A stretch of DNA of 64,000 nt, from positions 1-64,000 of IMG/VR virus record IMGVR_UViG_3300046524_000301; one strand, given 5' to 3'. Below the pieces are notes generated by a model, which was not told the DNA's origin, did not search any database, and saw only the letters and a list, made by a program, of their open reading frames with translations. This document shows, one piece after another, positions 58,511 through 64,000 of the stretch. Position numbers and translations under genes: made by a program. The DNA is from a virus. The stretch's first letter is position 1. Every line of letters starts with the position of its first letter.

Positions 58511-58960
58511 ATGTCGGTATCCATGCCTCAAGTTCTCACCGCTCAAGAAGTGAGAGAATATACGTCAGACTATGCTGACAACAATTACCTTATTGAAGGT
58601 GAGGAAATGACGGATACCTTCATAGAATTATGCATGACCTTTGCAGCTGATTCGTTTAACTCTATTCCGCCTATGGGTAATATGGGCGTGCAAAATTTCC
58701 CTTCAAAGGCTGTACTTCTGTGGGGTACACTTTGGCACGCGTATAATGGTAAGGCTCTCTTGCTAGCTAGAAACACTATGGAGTATAGTGATGGAGGTCT
58801 CCAGATCCCTATTGAAGAACGTACCCAGTTGTATCAAAGCCTGGCGGCTAACTTTCAGCAACAGTTTATGGAAGCGGCTACGAAGCTGAAGATTAATCTG
58901 AACATGGAATCTGGTTGGGGTCACGTATCCTCGGATCTGGCTATTATGCCAATTTGGTAA
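58511..58960 (+). CDS. Putative head-tail connector protein
   Basis: 149 aa, helical, MPQVLTAQEVREYTSDYADN; position after the capsid and before tail genes suggests a head completion or adaptor protein. Family not certain. Ends before the UUCG-loop terminator. Confidence 0.55.
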   Translation: MSVSMPQVLTAQEVREYTSDYADNNYLIEGEEMTDTFIELCMTFAADSFNSIPPMGNMGVQNFPSKAVLLWGTLWHAYNGKALLLARNTMEYSDGGLQIPIEERTQLYQSLAANFQQQFMEAATKLKINLNMESGWGHVSSDLAIMPIW

Positions 58961-58980
58961 AGTCTAACGACTTCATAACG

Positions 58981-59007
58981 AGGCCTCCTTCGGGAGGCTT
59001 TTGCTTT
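58981..59007 (+). terminator. Rho-independent terminator with UUCG loop
   Basis: GCCTCC-TTCG-GGAGGC followed by TTTTGCTTTT. The TTTTAAAATA just after is the next promoter. Confidence 0.88.
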
Positions 59008-59013
59008 TAAAAT
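59008..59013 (+). promoter_or_regulatory. TAAAATA-class promoter next to a terminator
   Basis: TTTTAAAATAACACC directly after the terminator, 6 bp before the ATG at 59020. Confidence 0.4.
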
Positions 59014-59019
59014 AACACC

Positions 59020-59292
59020 ATGAATAAGTATCTTGAAAAAATAGCCGAACTTTCTGATGACAGTGCATTAGGAATCGTTATGGACCTGACTCACAAGCAC
59101 TTCGATTCAAGCATGAAGCCCGATCACGCATTTTTTCCAAAAAACCGTCAAACCAAAGCTGCAACTACTATCGCTGCGCAGAGATTGGTAGCGGCTATAG
59201 GAAGCAGATTTGGAAAAATCAAACCTGGCGATCATCACAAACTTACAACTCCTCGTAAAGTAGCCGAGTACTTTAAGAACGACACTCCTTAA
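59020..59292 (+). CDS. 90-aa protein with tag MNKYLEKIA
   Basis: Exact tag, then AELSDDSALGIVMDLTHKHF and a basic half. Its codons for the tag differ from other copies. No family recognised. Two bp before the next start. Confidence 0.7.
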   Translation: MNKYLEKIAELSDDSALGIVMDLTHKHFDSSMKPDHAFFPKNRQTKAATTIAAQRLVAAIGSRFGKIKPGDHHKLTTPRKVAEYFKNDTP

Positions 59293-59294
59293 AT

Positions 59295-60182
59295 ATGGCA
59301 TTCAACTTCTCAGTCACCCCGGGGTTCCTCATTCAGACCCGCCAATTGCCCCTAGAAACGGCTAGGAGAGCTTCGGCTATCCATGTCAAGGTGTACCCCC
59401 AATGGTTTAAACAGGTGACCGTGGAGTGGTCGGTACCGGCTTCCTTTGGCAATTGCATATTCGACGTTTATTTCTCTCCTGTCCAGGATACGGGTTTCGT
59501 AAAACTTAACTCTACACCTCTGACTGGAACAACGTTTGCTGATACCACAACATCTGAGTACAGTAAATATAATCGTGGATATTACGTTGTAGAAGCTATC
59601 CTTCAGGATAAAAATAATGTTGCTCTCAGATCTGATCCTGTCACATGGAACACATATCAGCGAGATTGGGTCACTTTGCGGGCTATCGAAATCCAACGCA
59701 GGGAATACTGGCTCCTTAGTCGTTTTGCAGGTATCAGCTCTTACCTATTCCGCAAAAAGACTTATGGAATGCGTTGCACTCGCTGCTGGAATCCTACTAC
59801 TGAACAGGTAACTGACGATCACTGCAGTGTATGCCTAGGTACGAGTTTTCAAGGTGGATTTTTTGATCCCGTACGGCTATATCTACAGTACGATCCTACG
59901 CCGAATCAAGAGGTTAAGAACTATATCGGCCACGACGAAGAAAATACAATCGGAGCATGGACCATATCGATGCCTGATGTACGCTTAGGAGATGTATTAG
60001 TCAGAACGGGAAGCTGGGATATTTACGAAGTCTCTAACATAAAAACAACTGAACTCCAAGGTAACGTGGTAAGGCAAATGCTGACACTTATACAATTAAG
60101 CCGTGGGGACGTCGAATACCAACTTGTAACCCGTAACCTACCAGACTTCCCAACGCAATATTTGGAGCCTTACCCAGCATGA
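59295..60182 (+). CDS. Neck/tail-module protein with zinc ribbon
   Basis: 295 aa. N-terminal half resembles a fibronectin-type beta domain (KQVTVEWSVPASFGNCIFDVY). A zinc ribbon follows near residues 157-177 (RCTRCWNP ... HCSVCLG). The second zinc ribbon in a structural gene here, besides the portal. Role at the neck or connector is inferred from position. Overlaps the next gene by 4 bp. Confidence 0.65.
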   Translation: MAFNFSVTPGFLIQTRQLPLETARRASAIHVKVYPQWFKQVTVEWSVPASFGNCIFDVYFSPVQDTGFVKLNSTPLTGTTFADTTTSEYSKYNRGYYVVEAILQDKNNVALRSDPVTWNTYQRDWVTLRAIEIQRREYWLLSRFAGISSYLFRKKTYGMRCTRCWNPTTEQVTDDHCSVCLGTSFQGGFFDPVRLYLQYDPTPNQEVKNYIGHDEENTIGAWTISMPDVRLGDVLVRTGSWDIYEVSNIKTTELQGNVVRQMLTLIQLSRGDVEYQLVTRNLPDFPTQYLEPYPA

Positions 60183-60784
60183 GCCAATTTTTTAGTCCCG
60201 TAGATCTAAGCTCTTTAATCCTCGGTCCTCTTCGTTATTTTTTTAGTACTTATACAGATCCTAGTCATTTCCACTGGGATCCAGACGAAAAGAAACGCTC
60301 GGTAGAGCTGGACTATTCTAATAATATGCACAAGATTCCTTTCAATGAGCGTCCTCGGATTCTCGTTGATAGAGGCTCTTACTCAGTAAATAAGTTTTCA
60401 CTTACGGACAATATGTCGTCTGGCAAAACAATGTCTGAAACATTTGGTTTGAAAGATATCAAAAACTTCGTTATCTACTCAGGCCAGGCGTCTATAATCA
60501 TAGAAGCGGCCCAGCAAGGCAGCTGTGAAATTTTGACGGACATGGTTCAACACTTTTTGCTTTGGTCACGTCCGTATCTATGCGAAACACAAGGCTTTAA
60601 AGACTTCGCTTCTCCTCTATCGGTAAGTTCATGTGAATATGACGGATCTGAAACCAACGGTAAATTCAGGGTTTCTATTTCTGTACCCTACATGAAAGAA
60701 GAGGAATGGCAGGTTAAGAATGACAGTATCAAGATCAAGAGCTTCGTTATTAACATGCAAGCCGACGGCGTTAATTTAAGCTAA
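60179..60784 (+). CDS. Putative tail terminator/neck protein
   Basis: 201 aa, MSQFFSPVDLSSLILG. Contains RPRILVDRGSYSV and a mostly beta/alpha sequence; located directly before the sheath gene, where tail terminators often lie. No definite family. Confidence 0.55.
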   Translation: MSQFFSPVDLSSLILGPLRYFFSTYTDPSHFHWDPDEKKRSVELDYSNNMHKIPFNERPRILVDRGSYSVNKFSLTDNMSSGKTMSETFGLKDIKNFVIYSGQASIIIEAAQQGSCEILTDMVQHFLLWSRPYLCETQGFKDFASPLSVSSCEYDGSETNGKFRVSISVPYMKEEEWQVKNDSIKIKSFVINMQADGVNLS

Positions 60785-60787
60785 AAT
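60782..60787 (+). promoter_or_regulatory. TAAAATA-class promoter of the sheath gene
   Basis: GCTAAAATACC overlapping the previous stop codon; no clear -35. 75 bp before the sheath ATG. Confidence 0.5.
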
Positions 60788-60813
60788 ACCAGCATAATGT
60801 GTCAAGATTCTCG

Positions 60814-60835
60814 CCTGTAGCCATGTGGCTGCAGG
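60814..60835 (+). promoter_or_regulatory. 5' leader hairpin of the sheath gene
   Basis: CCTGTAGCC pairs with GGCTGCAGG (9 bp, one G-U, ATGT loop) 26 bp before the ATG. No T-run directly follows, so it is more likely an mRNA-stabilising stem than a terminator. Confidence 0.55.
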
Positions 60836-60861
60836 TAACAAAATCCTTTTAGGAAACAAAT

Positions 60862-63498
60862 ATGTCATATGTAATTCCATCAGTACTCGTTTATCAACAA
60901 CTCCAAAGTTCCGGCGGTGTTGCTAACGTTACGCCTGATCTGGAAGTATGCCTTATTGGACCTGCTTATAACGTAGTTAGCTACGTCGCTGGTTCGACGG
61001 CATCCCTTATTCAAACTGCAGCCGTCCCTGCATTGAATGCAATTGGTAGCATGACGCTTGGTTCTGCAGTGGTTACTTTTACCACTCCGGTTCCTTTCGC
61101 TATTGGCGACGTTCTACTTATCCCAGGGGCTTCCACGACAGGTAGTACTCTTAGCGCAACTGTCCTTTCTGTGTCTGGCTTCACAGCTACGACAGACACT
61201 GCTGCAGGCACTACTGTAAGCAATGTTACTGTTACGAAAACTGCTGTTATCAGCAACTCCGGTGTAGTTAACGCCTTTGGTATTCCTGGTTCACTGCCAG
61301 GCCAAGTTGTGGATCCGACTTCTGTACAAGTCTACCTGAACAACGCAAAAATCGAAACGCTGGTTAGCGGCTTCCTGGGTTATTCTGGTTCTAACGAACT
61401 GGATATTTCAGCTCCTGTAGGTACGGGTACGACTACGGTTGGCTCGGCTTCAGTTACGGCTGTTACCAATGCTACGCGTTTCGTTATCGGCGATGTCATC
61501 GCCATTGCTGGCGCAGGCGCTAGCGGTGCTGCACTGACAGCTACGATCTCGAACATCTCGGGAACGACGTTCACGATTTCGGCTCAAGCTGGTACGGCTG
61601 TTACGTCAGGTGCTATCACGAAAGCAACAGTTTCAAACGTTAACCAAACGACTTCGACTCTTCTGGTTGAACCAGGCGATGCAATCGAAATCGACTACAC
61701 GAATACTGCTTCTGTAGCAAAAACGTTTAATACGACTGTTACTGCAGTTGTGAACCCGACTTCAACTCTCATTACGCTGAACACGACTGACGTGCTTCCG
61801 GCTGATCTGAGTGTTCAAACGACTGTTCCAGGTACGCTGACTCAAGGTGCTACTTCGGTTACCGTTGCTTCTGCAACTGGCATTATCGTCGGTGACACGA
61901 TCCTTATTCGTGGCGCTGGTGCAAACAATGCTGACCTCGTAGCTACAGTGAGCGCTGTATCAACGAACACCCTGACGATTTCTCCTGCTGTCGGCACTGC
62001 CGTAAACGCTGGGGCTGTTGTAATTAAAAAGGCTCTGTTCACGGTTAAGACTCGCAAGGTTTACAATAATCAGCTTCTTCCGCAAACGAATCCTAGCACG
62101 AGCACTTCTAACTATGATGCTTCGAATGCGCCTACGACTGGCCAGATTTCGATTGAACCTAATCCGTTCATCATCTACGGTCGTGTTGTGAGTGGTGAAG
62201 TTCACTTCGCATATCGTGCTCTTCGTACGGATCTGTCAGGTACTATCCAAGTTCTGACGACGACTGGTGACATCACAGGTATCCTTGGTGATACTTCTGA
62301 TATGAATCCACTGGGTCTGGCTTCGGTTATTTGTATGGCTAACACGACGACGCAAATCAACGTTATCGCCGTGCCGAGCAATGATCTGATTGGTTATGAA
62401 ACTGCGTTGGAACTGGCCGAAGGTCATCGTCTGTACGCACTTGTGCCGCTGACGCAAGAAACTGACATTCTGTCTGCATTCCAAGCTCACGTTGACCAAC
62501 TGTCGACTCCGCAAATGGCTGGATGGCGTGTAGCCCTGGTTAATACTGCAATCCCGACGACTCAGAACATCGGTCCTTACTCGTCAGGTTTCGTGAACGC
62601 AAACGGTGGCAACAACACGATTACTGTTATTAATGGTAACTACGTGCTGACTGCATCGAATGCTACGTTCATGTCGGATGGCGTTGTTCCAGGTGACTCG
62701 GTTGTTGTTACGGCTGCTACTGGTAACCCGACGCAAGTTGGTTCGCTGCAAGTTCAGCAAGTGCTGAGCAATCAGCAAGTTGTTGTATCTGCTACTGGTA
62801 CTGCTACTGCTGTTAGCTACTACGTTGCTCGTACGTTGACGAAGGCTCAAAAAGCTGCTGCTGTGGCTGGTGCTAGCACGACGTTCACCGACAAGCGTAT
62901 TACTCACGTTCAACCGGATACCGTTGGTATTACTGTGAATGGCGTGGTTAAGTATCTGCCTGGCTACTACCTGTGCGCTGCACTTGGCGGTATGGTTGCT
63001 GGATTCCCGGTACAACAAGGCTTTACTAACGTTGGTGTGGCCGGTATTGCGGATCTGAAGTTTAGTAACTTCTACTTCACGCGTGCTCAAATGAACACGA
63101 TGGCTGCTGCTGGTACGTTCTTGTTTGTTCAAGAAACGCAAGGTTCTATTCCTTTCGTTCGCCATGAACTTACTACTGATATGTCGGTACTTGAGTATCG
63201 TGAACTACTAGTTGTGAAGAACTGGGATTGGTTGTCGTATGCATACCATGACGTTCTTGGTAGCTTTATCGGCAAGTGGAACATTACGCCGGATAGCCTG
63301 AACACTCTTCGTCAAACGATCATCTCGGCTTCTCAGCTGTACATGGGTCAAAAACTGCCGAAGATTGGCGCACCGCTTCTGGGTTACAAGATTGCGAGCC
63401 TTGCTCAAGATCCTAACAACAAGGATAGCGTGATTATCAATCTGAATATCTCGGTCGTTTATCCTATGAATTACATCAACCTGTATCTGATTATCTAA
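60862..63498 (+). CDS. Contractile tail sheath protein with inserted beta domains
   Basis: 878 aa, longer than a basic sheath. N-terminal IPSVLVYQQLQSSGG and C-terminal LNTLRQTIISASQLYMGQKL ... NISVVYPMNYINLYL are sheath hallmarks. Between them are at least three similar beta modules (about residues 50-130, 185-255, 320-395) sharing F/V-x-I/V-GD-x-I/L-x-I-x-GAG/S and xxTAGTxV, and a related one near 575-660. These probably decorate the outer surface. Strong AGGAAACAAAT ribosome region. Confidence 0.9.
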   Translation: MSYVIPSVLVYQQLQSSGGVANVTPDLEVCLIGPAYNVVSYVAGSTASLIQTAAVPALNAIGSMTLGSAVVTFTTPVPFAIGDVLLIPGASTTGSTLSATVLSVSGFTATTDTAAGTTVSNVTVTKTAVISNSGVVNAFGIPGSLPGQVVDPTSVQVYLNNAKIETLVSGFLGYSGSNELDISAPVGTGTTTVGSASVTAVTNATRFVIGDVIAIAGAGASGAALTATISNISGTTFTISAQAGTAVTSGAITKATVSNVNQTTSTLLVEPGDAIEIDYTNTASVAKTFNTTVTAVVNPTSTLITLNTTDVLPADLSVQTTVPGTLTQGATSVTVASATGIIVGDTILIRGAGANNADLVATVSAVSTNTLTISPAVGTAVNAGAVVIKKALFTVKTRKVYNNQLLPQTNPSTSTSNYDASNAPTTGQISIEPNPFIIYGRVVSGEVHFAYRALRTDLSGTIQVLTTTGDITGILGDTSDMNPLGLASVICMANTTTQINVIAVPSNDLIGYETALELAEGHRLYALVPLTQETDILSAFQAHVDQLSTPQMAGWRVALVNTAIPTTQNIGPYSSGFVNANGGNNTITVINGNYVLTASNATFMSDGVVPGDSVVVTAATGNPTQVGSLQVQQVLSNQQVVVSATGTATAVSYYVARTLTKAQKAAAVAGASTTFTDKRITHVQPDTVGITVNGVVKYLPGYYLCAALGGMVAGFPVQQGFTNVGVAGIADLKFSNFYFTRAQMNTMAAAGTFLFVQETQGSIPFVRHELTTDMSVLEYRELLVVKNWDWLSYAYHDVLGSFIGKWNITPDSLNTLRQTIISASQLYMGQKLPKIGAPLLGYKIASLAQDPNNKDSVIINLNISVVYPMNYINLYLII

Positions 63499-63511
63499 TC
63501 AACTCACAGCT

Positions 63512-63546
63512 AAAAAAGAGCCCAGAGAAATCTGGGCTTTTTTATT
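63512..63546 (+). terminator. Terminator after the sheath gene (both strands possible)
   Basis: AGCCCAGA-GAAA-TCTGGGCT followed by TTTTTAT; an A-run before the stem allows minus-strand use. Confidence 0.88.
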
Positions 63547-63558
63547 TCTAAATACAAT

Positions 63559-63564
63559 TAAAAT
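63559..63564 (+). promoter_or_regulatory. TAAAATA-class promoter of the tube gene
   Basis: AATTAAAATACAACC, 66 bp before the tube ATG. Confidence 0.5.
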
Positions 63565-63575
63565 ACAACCGTAGA

Positions 63576-63601
63576 GTACAGTGTCGTTCGGCTACCTGTA
63601 C
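63576..63601 (+). promoter_or_regulatory. 5' leader hairpin of the tube gene
   Basis: GTACAG pairs with CTGTAC (6 bp, 14-nt loop); an alternative GTAG/CTAC pairing overlaps. Same place as the sheath leader hairpin. Confidence 0.4.
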
Positions 63602-63630
63602 CAAGAATTCACATATTAAGGATTATTAAC

Positions 63631-64000
63631 ATGGCAGCAGATCCGACAAACGATCGTCTAACAACCGTCCAAGAAGCCGGATTCGGCCTAGGATGGGACT
63701 GGAAAAATGAGTACATGAGCAAGCTCAACCAAGACGGTTACGAGCGTTTCTCACAATTCTCAGCATCTCCAGACACAACCGCCCTGTTCGCAGGACCGGC
63801 ACGTTTTACCGGCCTTTCAGGTGGTGTGGGCGACCTCATCCCTATCGGTCTTACAGATAACATTCAAATGAGCGCAGACGCTGGTCTTGCACGTTTATTT
63901 GAAATCGGTTCAAACCGTTCGTTCTTCACGCGCGGCAAAACCCAACACGCAATTTCACTTTCAAAGTTCCTGGCTGACCAGGGCAACGTTCTGTTTGCGC
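63631..64000 (+). CDS. Tail tube protein, 5' part
   Basis: First 123 codons, cut by the window end. Starts MAADPTNDRLTTVQEAGFG; contains LARLFEIGSNRSFFTRGKTQ, a pattern seen in tube proteins of large myoviruses. Directly after the sheath with its own promoter and AAGGAT ribosome site. Confidence 0.75.
   Translation, partial: MAADPTNDRLTTVQEAGFGLGWDWKNEYMSKLNQDGYERFSQFSASPDTTALFAGPARFTGLSGGVGDLIPIGLTDNIQMSADAGLARLFEIGSNRSFFTRGKTQHAISLSKFLADQGNVLFA

Noticed and set aside
1-64000. tRNA genes and CRISPR arrays
   Set aside because: No tRNA-like cloverleaf between genes and no regularly spaced direct repeats were seen by eye; a dedicated scan was not possible.

Overview
The window is part of a large tailed-phage genome, from a myovirus because it encodes a contractile tail sheath followed by the start of a tube protein. 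The host is probably Gram-negative: the phage encodes a lipobox-bearing lytic transglycosylase and two proteins with classical signal peptides. GC content is moderate, with a visibly GC-richer patch around 15.4-19.2 kb. I saw no tRNA, CRISPR array or insertion sequence.

Layout: 0.3-8.9 kb (minus strand) is a replication block with an HU-like protein, a primase-helicase, a RecB/Cas4-like nuclease and a guanylate kinase-like protein. A lone plus-strand gene at 9.0-9.8 kb encodes a sigma70-family factor. 9.9-22.0 kb (minus) holds an AT-hook protein, dCMP deaminase, XPD/DinG-like helicase, alpha/beta hydrolase, HExxH protein, small membrane and secreted proteins, a lipoprotein transglycosylase and a SNF2-like helicase. 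One virion-type protein (plus) follows at 22.1-23.3 kb, then membrane microproteins (minus) to 25.4 kb. 25.6-35.3 kb (plus) holds the portal, a full-length cellular-like RNA polymerase beta, a cassette of fibre-like genes and the N-terminal half of beta'. 35.4-42.7 kb (minus) interrupts this with a winged-helix-like protein, a glycosylase-fold/DNA ligase fusion, an SF2 helicase, a LigD-type phosphoesterase and others. 42.8-64 kb (plus) resumes with the C-terminal half of beta', a transglycosylase-like protein, the head genes (prohead protease, scaffold-like protein, decoration-like protein, major capsid protein) and the tail genes (connector-like proteins, sheath, start of tube). A minus-strand islet of three tiny genes sits at 57.0-57.6 kb.

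Three things stand out. First, the phage encodes a cellular-type multisubunit RNA polymerase whose beta' is split into two genes 7.5 kb apart, and it also has its own sigma-like factor; the beta' clamp helices that bind sigma in bacteria are kept. Second, at least eleven proteins begin with variants of the same peptide, MNKYLEKIA. Eight lie in the head/tail operon and three make up a tightly coupled helicase / small protein / ligase operon. The codons differ while the peptide is kept, which suggests a sorting tag, perhaps a capsid-targeting sequence that would put DNA-repair enzymes in the head. Third, promoters fall into two classes by strand: an extended -10 (TTGGTATAAG) before nearly all minus-strand units, and TAAAATA (sometimes with a TTGACC-like -35 at 17-18 bp) before plus-strand structural and polymerase genes. 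Function calls rest on reading motifs by eye; no database search was possible.
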